Assembly: GCA_016929795.1 (NCBI GenBank)
Contig: JAFGIA010000293.1
Coordinates: forward strand, 1 to 34,562
DNA from: Anaerolineae bacterium
Lineage (GTDB): Bacteria; Chloroflexota; Anaerolineae; JAAYZQ01
Direction of reading: 5' to 3'
DNA: 34,562 nucleotides
Shown one piece after another: positions 1-7,568 of the stretch. Every line of letters starts with the position of its first letter. The first letter of the stretch is position 1. The translations under genes and the position numbers were made by a program. Below the pieces are notes generated by a model. That model did no database searches, was not told the origin of the DNA, and saw only the letters and a list, made by a program, of their open reading frames with translations.

Positions 1-11
1 CACCCTGTGCC

Positions 12-40
12 TTGTCTACCGGCACATTTCCTGCTATAAT
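12..40 (+). promoter_or_regulatory. sigma70-type promoter of the comB-like gene
   Basis: A -35 box TTGTCT (12-17) is followed, after exactly 17 nt, by a perfect TATAAT -10 box (35-40). Transcription would start near 47, only about 15 nt before the ATG at 62, so the leader is very short. A GAGGAG ribosome binding site lies at 48-53. Confidence 0.8.
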
Positions 41-61
41 CGGACATGAGGAGCGAACAAA

Positions 62-778
62 ATGGTGACAATCCCTCGCATCGAGCGCTACTCACTGCTC
101 GAAGGTGCACGCCGTGCGCGCGGCCTGGCCGTGGTGATCGACGTCTACCGCGCCTTTACGTCGGCCGCGTTCATGTTCCACCTTGGCGCGTCCGAGATCA
201 TCCTGCTCACCGACCCGAACGACGTGCTGCGCCTGAAGCGCGACGAGGGGTGCCTGGCCGTCGGCGAGGTAGACGGGCGCAGGGTCGAAGGGTTCGACCT
301 GGGCAACTCGCCCGCGGCCGTGTTGGCGGCAGGAGGCGGCACGTTTGCCGGGCGGCGGGTGGCGCAGCGCACATCCGCTGGCGTATTGGGTGCGGTTGCC
401 GCCGCACGGGGCGCTGATGCTGTGCTGCTCGGAAGCTATGTCACTGCTTCCGCGACTGCACGCTATGTACGAGCACTGTCGCCCCCACCCGAGTTCGTGT
501 CGTTGGTGGCCATGGGGGCGGGAGGGCTGGCGCGCTCGCCCGAGGATGAGGCGTGCGCTGCCTACCTGGCACACCTGCTTGCCGGCGAGGCGTACGATCA
601 CCTGGCAGCGATCGAGGAAATCGCCACCCACGAAGCGACGAGCAAATTCCTGCGCGGCGACCAGCCGCACTACCCACGTGAGGACCCGCTCTACTGCCTG
701 CAGCGGGACCTGTTTGACTTTGTGCTGCTCGCTTTGACAGAAGGCGACAGGGTGGTGGCGCACCGCGTAGCGGTGTGA
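62..778 (+). CDS. ComB-like 2-phosphosulfolactate phosphatase family protein
   Basis: A 238-residue protein of usual length for the ComB family, Mg-dependent acid phosphatases that dephosphorylate 2-phosphosulfolactate in coenzyme M synthesis in methanogens. Visible family features are VIDVYRAFTSA near residues 25-35, the GEVDGRRVEGFDLGNSP block near 68-84, a RTSAG motif near 103, and an acidic EDEACAAYL segment in the C-terminal half. ATG 62 is set by GAGGAG eight nt upstream. No other sulfolactate or coenzyme M gene is visible nearby, and bacterial homologues occur without that pathway, so family membership is firm but the real substrate is unknown. A separate promoter follows, so the gene appears monocistronic. 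Confidence 0.85.
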   Translation: MVTIPRIERYSLLEGARRARGLAVVIDVYRAFTSAAFMFHLGASEIILLTDPNDVLRLKRDEGCLAVGEVDGRRVEGFDLGNSPAAVLAAGGGTFAGRRVAQRTSAGVLGAVAAARGADAVLLGSYVTASATARYVRALSPPPEFVSLVAMGAGGLARSPEDEACAAYLAHLLAGEAYDHLAAIEEIATHEATSKFLRGDQPHYPREDPLYCLQRDLFDFVLLALTEGDRVVAHRVAV

Positions 779-811
779 ATGGCACCGCCGCCTGCGGGCA
801 AGTGCAGGATC

Positions 812-840
812 TTGAAATTCTGACACAAACCTGTTACAAT
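812..840 (+). promoter_or_regulatory. sigma70-type promoter upstream of pcm
   Basis: TTGAAA (812-817), a 17-nt spacer, then TACAAT (835-840). The expected start of transcription is near 847. This separates pcm from the comB-like gene, whose stop is 34 nt upstream of the -35 box. Confidence 0.75.
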
Positions 841-868
841 AAGGAGTGAGTGGAAGCAAAGACAAATC

Positions 869-1021
869 TTGTTGTGCGGCGGCCTCCTCGATCGCGCTCT
901 GCTTCGGGCGGAAGAGCTGCCGCCGGCACGGGTGTTGACGCGCCCCTTTTCGGTGGGCGACGTGGTGACCGAGGTCAGGAGGATGGGCACGTGGTCGGGC
1001 AACCCAACAGGCAGCGCGTGA
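869..1021 (+). CDS. possible small ORF (about 50 codons) overlapping the pcm start
   Basis: Between the promoter and the pcm body a reading frame runs from TTG 869 (or TTG 872) to TGA 1019-1021. It encodes a roughly 50-residue soluble-looking peptide containing RPFSVGDVVTEVRRMG. Its third codon positions are strongly GC-rich, as in real genes of this window, whereas the pcm frame extended upstream over the same DNA (850-990) has mixed third positions. Its stop overlaps an ATG of the pcm frame as TGATG (1019-1023), a layout typical of translational coupling. There is no good ribosome binding site for the TTG starts. I do not recognise the peptide; it could be a real small protein, a leader peptide, or the remnant of a longer N-terminus after a frameshift. 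Confidence 0.35.
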   Translation: MLCGGLLDRALLRAEELPPARVLTRPFSVGDVVTEVRRMGTWSGNPTGSA

Positions 1022-1803
1022 TGCGCCTGGCAGGTGCGGGGCTGCTTCTGCTGGCATTGCTGGTGGCACTCTTGGCCGCTTTTCGCACTCTATTTCCCAG
1101 CCCGCCGCCCATGTCCGCCACCACGCCGGCGCCATCCGTGGATGCGCCGACTCGAGCCGCCACTGCCGACGACGAACGGCTGGAGGACAGAATGCAGATG
1201 GTAGACCACCAGATCCGGCGCCGTGGGATCACGGATGAGGATGTGCTGGCAGCGATGGAGCGCGTAGCACGTCACGAGTTCGTCCCCCAAGATTACCAAT
1301 CGCAGGCCTACGCCGATCACCCCCTGCCGATCGGCTACGGCCAGACGATCTCGCAGCCCTACATCGTAGCGCTGATGACCGAGCTGCTGCAATTAAGGCC
1401 AACGGACCGCGTGCTCGAGATCGGCACCGGATCGGGCTACCAGGCGGCGATCCTGGGCGAGATCGTAGGCGAGGTGTACACGGTAGAGATCGTCGAGCCG
1501 CTGGCCACGCAAGCCACGGAGCGCATGGCCCGCCTGGGCTACAAGAATGTGCACGTGCTCCACGCCGACGGCTATTTTGGCTGGGAGGAGCATGCCCCCT
1601 TTGACGCCATTATTGTCACCGCTGCCCCCGATCACATCCCCCAGCCGCTGGTGGAGCAGCTCGGCGACGGCGGCAAGCTGGTCATCCCCGTCGGCCCGCC
1701 GGGGGGTTATCAGACGCTGTGGGAGATTACGAAAAGCGGTGACGACATCCAGAAGCGGAACGTTACGGGCGTGCTGTTTGTGCCGCTAACTGGGGAGCAC
1801 TAA
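991..1803 (+). CDS. pcm: protein-L-isoaspartate O-methyltransferase, membrane-anchored or exported
   Basis: Transfers a methyl group from S-adenosylmethionine to isoaspartyl residues of damaged proteins so that they can revert to aspartate. The family core is clear: TISQPYIVA, the SAM-binding motif LEIGTGSGYQAA (about residues 142-153), VEIVEPL, and the C-terminal GVLFVPL. I place the start at GTG 991 because AGGAGG (977-982) lies 8 nt before it; ATG 1021 is a second candidate, overlapping the upstream small ORF as TGATG. Either start leaves a hydrophobic segment rich in Leu and Ala (near residues 13-31) before a Pro/Ser/Thr linker, so the enzyme is probably anchored or exported, unlike the cytosolic E. 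coli form. The 3' end overlaps the convergent recD2 by 18 bp. Confidence 0.9.
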   Translation: MVGQPNRQRVMRLAGAGLLLLALLVALLAAFRTLFPSPPPMSATTPAPSVDAPTRAATADDERLEDRMQMVDHQIRRRGITDEDVLAAMERVARHEFVPQDYQSQAYADHPLPIGYGQTISQPYIVALMTELLQLRPTDRVLEIGTGSGYQAAILGEIVGEVYTVEIVEPLATQATERMARLGYKNVHVLHADGYFGWEEHAPFDAIIVTAAPDHIPQPLVEQLGDGGKLVIPVGPPGGYQTLWEITKSGDDIQKRNVTGVLFVPLTGEH

Positions 1804-4050
1804 CAAAAGGGGTTCCCCCTTCTGCAAACGCACGTCCAGCGCGGTGTGGCGCTCGCCGATCTTGTCGTTGTGGATGGCGATGGCGACAGCGCGGGGATTA
1901 CCCACCAACACGACCAGATCTTTGGCGCGTGTCACCCCGGTGTAGAGCAGGTTGCGCTGGAGCATGACATAGTGCTGGGTAATGATGGGCATCACCACGG
2001 CGCGGAACTCGCTGCCCTGGCTCTTGTGGACACTGACGGCGTAGGCGTGCATCAGCTCGTCCAGGTCTGAGAACTCGTATTCCACGTCGCGCTCGTCGAT
2101 GCGCACGGTCAGCGAATGGTCGATCGGGTCCACCCGCACCACGAGGCCCATGTCGCCGTTCCAGATCTCTTTGTCATAGTTATTGGCTGTTTGCATCACC
2201 CGGTCGCCCACGCGGAACACCTGCCCACCCCGCCGGCGCTCGGGCTTGTTGTCGGCCGGCGGGTTGAGCGCCTCCTGCAGGCGGCGGTTCAGCTCGGCCA
2301 CACCTGCCGCGCCGCGGTGGAGCGGCGATAGGACCTGGATGTCGGCCAGCGGATCGAGGCCGAACTTGTTCGGGATGCGGTTCCGGACCACGTCCACGAT
2401 CAGGTCGGCGGCCTGCTCGGCATCGTCGGCCGGAAAGAGGAAAAAGTCGGTGGCAGGCGCACCGGCTGGTGTCTTGTTGAACAGCGGCATGTCACCCTGG
2501 TTGATGCGGTGGGCGTTATAGACGATCAGGCTGCCCTCGGCCTGGCGAAAGATCTCGGTCAGGCGCACGATGGCGGCAACGCCGGAAGCGATGATGTCCT
2601 TGAGCACGTTGCCGGCGCCGACGCTGGGAAGCTGATCCACGTCGCCGACAAGGAGCAGGTGGCTCTGGGGATGCACGGCCTTTAACAGATGATTGACCAG
2701 CAGCAGGTCCAACATGCTCGTCTCGTCGACGATGACCATGTCGGCGTCGATGGGGTTCTCCTCGTTGCGTTGAAAGCGAAACCCCTTCTGCGGTTTGAAC
2801 TCGAGCAGGCGGTGGATCGTCTGCGCCTGGCGGCCGGTGGCCTCGCTCAGGCGCTTGGCGGCGCGGCCGGTGGGCGCCGCCAGGGCGTAGCGGTAGCCCT
2901 TGGCTTCGAGCAGGCGAATGACGGTGCGCACCGCCGTAGTTTTGCCGGTGCCCGGCCCGCCGGTGAGGACAGAGACTTTGTGGGTGAGCGCGGTGCGTAC
3001 CGCCTGGCGCTGGCCCTCGTTGAGGATGATGCCGCCCTCGGCAGCCAGGTGATCAAAGACACGATCCAGGTTGGCGTGGTGGTAAAAGCCGAGGCGGCTG
3101 GCCTGGACATTCAGGATGGTTTTCAGGCGGTTGGCGGCACCCAGCTCGCCATAGTAGAAGGGGGCGAGGTAAACGGCGCGCTCTTCGGCCAGTTGATTGG
3201 GGGGTTCGTTGGTTGGTTGGTTGGACCGATCCGGGTAGGTGATCGGCTCGACGTGCACTTCCAGGTCGGCAGCCAAGGCGTTGATCCCTTCGGCCACCAG
3301 GTCGGGCGAGACGTCGAGGATCTCGACGCTTTCGTGCACCAGCTCGCCCTGGGGAGCAAACACGTGCCCATCATCCGCCATCTGGCTCAACGTGTAGGCG
3401 ATGCCGGCGCGCACGCGCTGGGGGCTGTCGTGGGCCAGGCCGAGCTCGCGCGCGATCTTGTCGGCGGTCAGAAAGCCGATGCCGTGGATATCCTTGGCCA
3501 GGCGGTAGGGGTCGTTGCGCACGACGTCGATGCTCCCATCGCCGTAGGTCTTGTAGATCTTGACGGCGTGGGCGGTGCTCACATTGTGGCTCTGCAGAAA
3601 GAGCATCACTTCCTTGATCGCTTTTTGCTCGGCCCAGGCGCGCGTGATCAGGTCAACACGCTTTTTGCCCACGCCGAGCACCTCGCGCAGCCGCTCGGGC
3701 TGCTCCTCGATGATCTGGAGGGTGTCGAGCTTGAAGCGGCGGACAATGCGACGCGCGGTCACCGGGCCGACGCCCTTGATCAGCCCCGAGCCGAGGTACT
3801 TTTCGATGCCTGCGGCGGTGGCGGGCAGGACGGTGGCATAGCGCCCCACCTGGAACTGGCGCCCGTAACGGGCGTGGTGCGTCCATTCGCCGTGCAGGCG
3901 CAGGCACTCGCCGGCGCTTACCTCGGGCAGGTTGCCAACGACTGTGACGGTGTATTCGCGCCCGTCGGGCACCACCTGCGCCACGGTGTAGCCATTCTCT
4001 TCGTTATAGTAGGTGATGCGCTCCACGGTGGCGACGAACGTATCGGACAT
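1786..4050 (-). CDS. recD2: RecD2-type ATP-dependent DNA helicase
   Basis: A 754-residue superfamily 1B 5'-3' helicase of the RecD2/RecD-like group that works without RecBC. Seen in order: an N-terminal OB-like domain, two helix-hairpin-helix stretches (SGLIKGVGPVTARRIV near 88 and LREVLGVGKKRVDLI near 121), Walker A GGPGTGKTT (364-372), Walker B VIVDETSMLD (439-448), and the C-terminal UvrD-like motif VHKSQGSEF (674-682). The start at 4050 is preferred over an in-frame start at 4134, because a consensus promoter (4072-4100) lies between them and AGAGGT precedes 4050. A short Asn/Pro/Thr-rich stretch near residues 276-286 comes from a small GGTT tandem repeat (about 3206-3222) and looks like a loop. 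Its 3' end overlaps pcm. Confidence 0.93.
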   Translation of the reverse strand: MSDTFVATVERITYYNEENGYTVAQVVPDGREYTVTVVGNLPEVSAGECLRLHGEWTHHARYGRQFQVGRYATVLPATAAGIEKYLGSGLIKGVGPVTARRIVRRFKLDTLQIIEEQPERLREVLGVGKKRVDLITRAWAEQKAIKEVMLFLQSHNVSTAHAVKIYKTYGDGSIDVVRNDPYRLAKDIHGIGFLTADKIARELGLAHDSPQRVRAGIAYTLSQMADDGHVFAPQGELVHESVEILDVSPDLVAEGINALAADLEVHVEPITYPDRSNQPTNEPPNQLAEERAVYLAPFYYGELGAANRLKTILNVQASRLGFYHHANLDRVFDHLAAEGGIILNEGQRQAVRTALTHKVSVLTGGPGTGKTTAVRTVIRLLEAKGYRYALAAPTGRAAKRLSEATGRQAQTIHRLLEFKPQKGFRFQRNEENPIDADMVIVDETSMLDLLLVNHLLKAVHPQSHLLLVGDVDQLPSVGAGNVLKDIIASGVAAIVRLTEIFRQAEGSLIVYNAHRINQGDMPLFNKTPAGAPATDFFLFPADDAEQAADLIVDVVRNRIPNKFGLDPLADIQVLSPLHRGAAGVAELNRRLQEALNPPADNKPERRRGGQVFRVGDRVMQTANNYDKEIWNGDMGLVVRVDPIDHSLTVRIDERDVEYEFSDLDELMHAYAVSVHKSQGSEFRAVVMPIITQHYVMLQRNLLYTGVTRAKDLVVLVGNPRAVAIAIHNDKIGERHTALDVRLQKGEPLLLVLPS

Positions 4051-4071
4051 GGCTCGACCTCTGCTGCGTGC

Positions 4072-4100
4072 ATTATAGCAAAACGGGCACCGTAACACAA
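4072..4100 (-). promoter_or_regulatory. sigma70-type promoter of recD2
   Basis: On the minus strand TTGTGT (4100-4095) and a perfect TATAAT (4077-4072) are 17 nt apart. Transcription would start near 4065, giving a leader of about 15 nt before the ATG at 4050. This supports the shorter RecD2 start. Confidence 0.75.
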
Positions 4101-4215
4101 CCCTCCGGGTTGTGGCTGCGCAATCCGTGGGCATGCGCGCCGATTGCGAGAAGCGTGCATTCGAGTAGAAACAGCCGAAACAGGGATAATCTATGTTGGC
4201 AGCTTTGCCCTAGAT

Positions 4216-4244
4216 TTGACAGATTCTGGTGTCTGTTGTACACT
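4216..4244 (+). promoter_or_regulatory. sigma70-type promoter of the HEMGH/CFI-box gene
   Basis: A perfect TTGACA (4216-4221), 17-nt spacer and TACACT (4239-4244). The leader to ATG 4349 is about 98 nt. The 298-nt region between recD2 and this gene holds the two divergent promoters and is otherwise AT-richer than its surroundings. Confidence 0.7.
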
Positions 4245-4348
4245 CCATCTGCCAGTGTTCCCTCAAATAAGGTGGAAAAAAGTACAATCGAACATGTTAT
4301 AGCGAAAATTCGTGCATCGGAGATCTCAGAGACAGGTGGGAGGATCCC

Positions 4349-5920
4349 ATGACAGAACAAATCCACAGTAGTCACGACAAAGCAAGCTCGAAACCAAGAC
4401 CACCGCAACCTGCAACCGAAGAGCTAGATCTACTCGCTCCGTCACAAATCCTTTCACCTCTGGCCATACAGCAAACCAGACTCAAACCCGGCCGTCTGTC
4501 CCCACACGAGGTATTGCAACTGCAGCGGGCGGTTGGGAACCGGACTGTCAGCCAGCTTCTAGACAAGAATATGGATCAAAGGCCGGTTGCTCAGATCAAA
4601 CAAGTTGGTCCTGGTGGCGTCAACAACGTCATTCAGCGCACACTGTACAGCGATGTAGAGAAAAAAGCCAAGAAGCAAACCACCAGCCAAAAAATAACCC
4701 AACACGAGTTAGAGAATGCAATAAAAGAATTTCTTGTTGATCTGGTAAAAGGCCAAGGGTATCTAGACGCAGGGGGAAACCCGGTAGGCCTGGCCGAAAT
4801 GCAAGCTGTGAATTTCATGTGGGACACCGACTATGGTGCTGTTCCCGGTCTGGTGCTGTTACCCTCTCAAGCGGATGTAATCAATGATATCAGAAACGGG
4901 GTCTTTAAGATAGCCTTGAGGCACGAGATGGGACATTATATTCGCGACATTGCGCACCAGCCTGCAGCTTTTCAAGACGTAGAAACCGTAATCAACGGCA
5001 TTGATTGGAACGGGCTAAAAGCAACGTATCCACAAGGCGATATGACGAATTGGAAAGAGGAAGTTAGAGCGGATTTAAAAGGTGTTCGCCTACGCTATAT
5101 CGAAGAAAGACGTTTTCCGACCAAATCCGAGCTTAGTGCCTACCAGACAATGTTGGGTCCTACAGTAGACAATGCCCATCCTCCGGCAGCGTTTCGAGTG
5201 CAAACGATAAAGACTTTTATTTCCAGGATCAAGCCCTCCAAGTTGTGCTATCTCACCACCGCTTGTGTCGAGGCAAGGGGGCTGCCCGACGATTGCGAAG
5301 AATTGACCTTATTGCGTTACTTTCGCGACATCTATTTATTGAAACAGCCGCATGGTGAGGCCCTGGTCGAACTGTATTACAAGTATGCTCCAGGCATCGT
5401 AGAGAAGATTACGCACGACCCGCACAGAGATGTTATCTATGAGTATATCTACAAGGTTTTACGTGACTGTGTAGATGCGATCAAGCGCGGAGAGATGAAG
5501 TATACTCATTTGAAGTATTGTGAGATGGTTGTCACACTAAAGGAACTGTTCTTGCCGGAGGACGTGATCGATGGGTCGCGTCTGCGCGACGAGGTACGTG
5601 TGCCTTGGTGGCCAAGCATCTATCAAGCAGAGAGAGAGCTTGAACCCGCTCGCACCCCGCCAGCGCCACCACCCACCTGGGCCATCGCGCCCCGCTCGTG
5701 CTCCCCACCGCCGCCGCCACATCCCCCACCTCCCGCATCATCCGCAGCACGTCCAGCTCCCTCCCCCTTGATATTCTGGCCCAAGCACAACGTCTTCCGC
5801 CCGGGCAGTCCCCTTGTCAACCGAGTCGCGTCCACTCCGGGAAGCCTCTTCCGCACGCGCAGGAAACCTCAAAAGTCTTTGCGCCCACTGCACCTGCCCC
5901 TTGCCGCCACAGACCTTTGA
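4349..5920 (+). CDS. HEMGH metalloprotease-like protein with eCIS-effector-type N-terminal motif and CFI-box domain
   Basis: A 523-codon ORF started by GGGAGGA (4338-4344) before ATG 4349. A polar, low-complexity N-terminus leads to LQLQRAVGNRTVSQLL (56-71), a motif common near the N-termini of proteins linked to extracellular contractile injection systems and DUF4157 proteins. A zinc-protease signature HEMGH lies at 192-196, with EEVRAD at 237-242 as possible third ligand. Residues 300-326 (CYLTTACVEARGLPDDC, then LLRYFRD) match the CFI-box type of cysteine-containing domain, followed by a helical region to about 405. After about residue 415 the chain becomes proline-rich, and base composition shifts from AT-richer to the GC-rich local norm near 5620, so the tail may be run-on sequence after loss of the original stop. 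The composition of the body suggests horizontal acquisition. No injection-system genes are in the window. The protease role and secretion are inference. Confidence 0.65.
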   Translation: MTEQIHSSHDKASSKPRPPQPATEELDLLAPSQILSPLAIQQTRLKPGRLSPHEVLQLQRAVGNRTVSQLLDKNMDQRPVAQIKQVGPGGVNNVIQRTLYSDVEKKAKKQTTSQKITQHELENAIKEFLVDLVKGQGYLDAGGNPVGLAEMQAVNFMWDTDYGAVPGLVLLPSQADVINDIRNGVFKIALRHEMGHYIRDIAHQPAAFQDVETVINGIDWNGLKATYPQGDMTNWKEEVRADLKGVRLRYIEERRFPTKSELSAYQTMLGPTVDNAHPPAAFRVQTIKTFISRIKPSKLCYLTTACVEARGLPDDCEELTLLRYFRDIYLLKQPHGEALVELYYKYAPGIVEKITHDPHRDVIYEYIYKVLRDCVDAIKRGEMKYTHLKYCEMVVTLKELFLPEDVIDGSRLRDEVRVPWWPSIYQAERELEPARTPPAPPPTWAIAPRSCSPPPPPHPPPPASSAARPAPSPLIFWPKHNVFRPGSPLVNRVASTPGSLFRTRRKPQKSLRPLHLPLAATDL

Positions 5921-5964
5921 GGGCGAACGTCATGGTGGCATCGCAAAAGCGCGCGCACCGGCTC

Positions 5965-5993
5965 TTGACGCCCTTTGGGCGCTGTGCTATACT
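5965..5993 (+). promoter_or_regulatory. sigma70-type promoter of the aldo/keto reductase operon
   Basis: TTGACG (5965-5970), 17-nt spacer and TATACT (5988-5993) preceded by TG. Leader of about 80 nt to ATG 6079. Confidence 0.8.
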
Positions 5994-6078
5994 CGGGCCG
6001 AACGCAGCGACGCTTCAGAATCGCCTTCCCGATCCAGATCGGGATTCCATCACCCATAGACTTGAAAAGGAGACAACC

Positions 6079-6969
6079 ATGCAAACACGACCCTTTGGCA
6101 ATACCGGTGCAGAAATCCCCATCCTCAGCTTTGGCGCCCAACGGATCGTCGACGAAGAAGGGTGCACGCTGGACGAGTCGCAGCGCATCCTGCACACGGC
6201 CCTCGACCGCGGCATGCGCTACTTTGACACGGCGTGGGCCTACTCGGCCGGCCAGTCGGAGGAGCGCGTCGGAATGGTGGCCAGGGACCGGCGCGACGAG
6301 ATGTGGATCGCCACCAAGACGACGGCGACGGGCCATGACGGCGCACGCCGCCAGCTCGAGGAGAGCCTGAAGCGGCTGCAGACGGATTACGTGGACGAGT
6401 GGCGGCTGCACAACGTATACAGCTTTGACCGCCTCGACGCCATGACGGCCAGGGGTGGTGCGCTGGAAGCGCAGATCCAGGCGCGTGAAGAGGGGCTGGT
6501 GCGCCACATCAGCATCAGCGGCCACACCGACCCGCAGATCCAGATCGAGGCGCTCCGCCGCTTTCCCTTTGACACGGTGCTCGTCGCCGTGTCGGTGCTC
6601 GACCACTTTGTCTACAGCTTTGCGGAAGAGTTTCTGCCTGTGGCAAGGCAGAAGAATGTGGGCGTCGTGGGCATGAAGGTTTTTGGCTACAAGAGCCTGG
6701 CCCACGTCGCCGACCGCGCGCTGCGCTACGCGCTCGCCCTGCCCTTGACGACAATCATTGCCGGCGTCTCGACGATAGAGCAGCTCGAAGCCGACCTGGC
6801 GGTCGCGGAGGGGTTCCAGCCGATGTCGGGCGCGGAGCGCCTCGACTTCTTTCGCGAGGTGCTGCCGATGGTCGAGCCGCACAACATGCCGTGGAAGGCA
6901 ACCGACTGGGGCAACCCGACGGAGTGGAAGCCACGCCACGAGCCGGCAGGGTTTGATATCTGGGGTTAA
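6079..6969 (+). CDS. aldo/keto reductase family oxidoreductase
   Basis: A 296-residue NAD(P)H-dependent TIM-barrel reductase. All four catalytic residues of the superfamily are visible: D50 and Y55 in FDTAWAYSAG, K80 in IATKT and H111 in RLHNV. AAGGAG at 6067-6072 sets ATG 6079. The in-frame ORF extends upstream to 5698, but that stretch contains the promoter and the end of the previous gene, so it is not coding. The gene is 5 nt upstream of the ribosome rescue gene and probably co-transcribed with it. The substrate cannot be read from the sequence. Confidence 0.88.
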   Translation: MQTRPFGNTGAEIPILSFGAQRIVDEEGCTLDESQRILHTALDRGMRYFDTAWAYSAGQSEERVGMVARDRRDEMWIATKTTATGHDGARRQLEESLKRLQTDYVDEWRLHNVYSFDRLDAMTARGGALEAQIQAREEGLVRHISISGHTDPQIQIEALRRFPFDTVLVAVSVLDHFVYSFAEEFLPVARQKNVGVVGMKVFGYKSLAHVADRALRYALALPLTTIIAGVSTIEQLEADLAVAEGFQPMSGAERLDFFREVLPMVEPHNMPWKATDWGNPTEWKPRHEPAGFDIWG

Positions 6970-6974
6970 CACCA

Positions 6975-7412
6975 TTGGAAGACGACATCATCCAGATCAA
7001 CAACGAGCTGGCAATCCCCGCAGCCGAGCTCGACTTTCGCTTCTCGCGCAGCTCGGGGCCGGGGGGACAGCACGTGCAAAAGTCGAGCACGCGCGTCGAG
7101 CTCCTCTTCGACGTGGCCCGTTCGCCCAGCCTGACGGACGACCAGCGCTCGAGGATCAGCAAGCGCCTCGAGCGCTATCTCGACACCGAGGGGGTGCTCC
7201 ACCTCACCTCGCAATCGGAGCGCAGCCAGCGGCGCAACCGCCAGGAGGTGGTCGACCGCCTGGCAGAGCTGTTGCGGAGCGCGCTCAAGCGTCGCAAAAA
7301 GCGCAAGCCGACCCACCCCACCGCCGCGTCGCAGGAGCGGCGCATTCAGCGGAAGAAAGAGCGCGGCGAGAAAAAGAAACTGCGCGGATCTGTGGAGCGG
7401 GATGAATGGTAG
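6975..7412 (+). CDS. arfB: peptidyl-tRNA hydrolase ArfB (YaeJ/ICT1-type ribosome rescue factor)
   Basis: A 145-residue protein with a class I release-factor catalytic domain but no codon-recognition domain. The GGQ motif that hydrolyses peptidyl-tRNA lies at residues 30-32 in SSGPGGQHVQKSSTRVEL. The C-terminal third is rich in Lys and Arg (RKKRKPTHP, RKKERGEKKK), matching the basic tail that ArfB places in the empty mRNA channel of stalled ribosomes. The start is TTG 6975, the only start that gives the family's usual N-terminus. It follows the reductase stop by 5 nt and must rely on coupling or a weak ribosome binding site. Confidence 0.88.
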   Translation: MEDDIIQINNELAIPAAELDFRFSRSSGPGGQHVQKSSTRVELLFDVARSPSLTDDQRSRISKRLERYLDTEGVLHLTSQSERSQRRNRQEVVDRLAELLRSALKRRKKRKPTHPTAASQERRIQRKKERGEKKKLRGSVERDEW

Positions 7413-7430
7413 CCTAGCAGCCGTGATTAC

Positions 7431-7459
7431 TTGTGGGGTGTTTGCGGTTGTGGTATAAT
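7431..7459 (+). promoter_or_regulatory. sigma70-type promoter of the lactate/2-hydroxyacid operon
   Basis: TTGTGG (7431-7436), 17-nt spacer and a perfect TATAAT (7454-7459) preceded by TGG. It drives larA-glcF-glcD-pckA with a leader of about 100 nt. Confidence 0.8.
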
Positions 7460-7481
7460 GTGAACTAGTGCACAATGCGCT

Positions 7482-7536
7482 CAGGCCAACGGTGGCTTGC
7501 GATGCCTTGCCGCGACGCCCTGTTGACCAGGGCGTC
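7482..7536 (+). promoter_or_regulatory. two stem-loops in the larA operon leader
   Basis: Stem 1 (7482-7499) has GCCA and TGGC arms around ACGG, with extra pairs outside. Stem 2 (7514-7536) is a perfect 9-bp stem, GACGCCCTG and CAGGGCGTC, with loop TTGAC. Both lie between promoter and start codon. Stem 2 has no U-run after it, so it is not a plain terminator. I do not recognise a known riboswitch; a regulatory role is inference. Confidence 0.45.
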
Positions 7537-7568
7537 ATCCATTTGGAGCCATTCTTCAAGGGGTGTAG

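Noticed and set aside
850..990. N-terminal extension of Pcm from GTG 850
   Set aside because: The ribosome binding site would be only 3 nt from the GTG, codon use is not coding-like, and GTG 991 has a well-placed AGGAGG.
92..1135. Long minus-strand ORF opposite the comB-like and pcm genes
   Set aside because: It is the shadow of GC-rich coding DNA; the plus-strand genes have family motifs, promoters and ribosome binding sites.
1803..1822. AAGGGG/CCCCTT stem as a terminator between pcm and recD2
   Set aside because: It lies in the last codons of recD2, is short and has no U-run; it cannot be told from chance.
2689..4095. 468-codon plus-strand ORF inside recD2
   Set aside because: It is antisense to a well-supported helicase gene with all motifs intact, and the translation has no recognisable domain.
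5698..6078. N-terminal extension of the aldo/keto reductase
   Set aside because: The extension covers a consensus promoter and the end of the previous gene, and AAGGAG marks the start at 6079.
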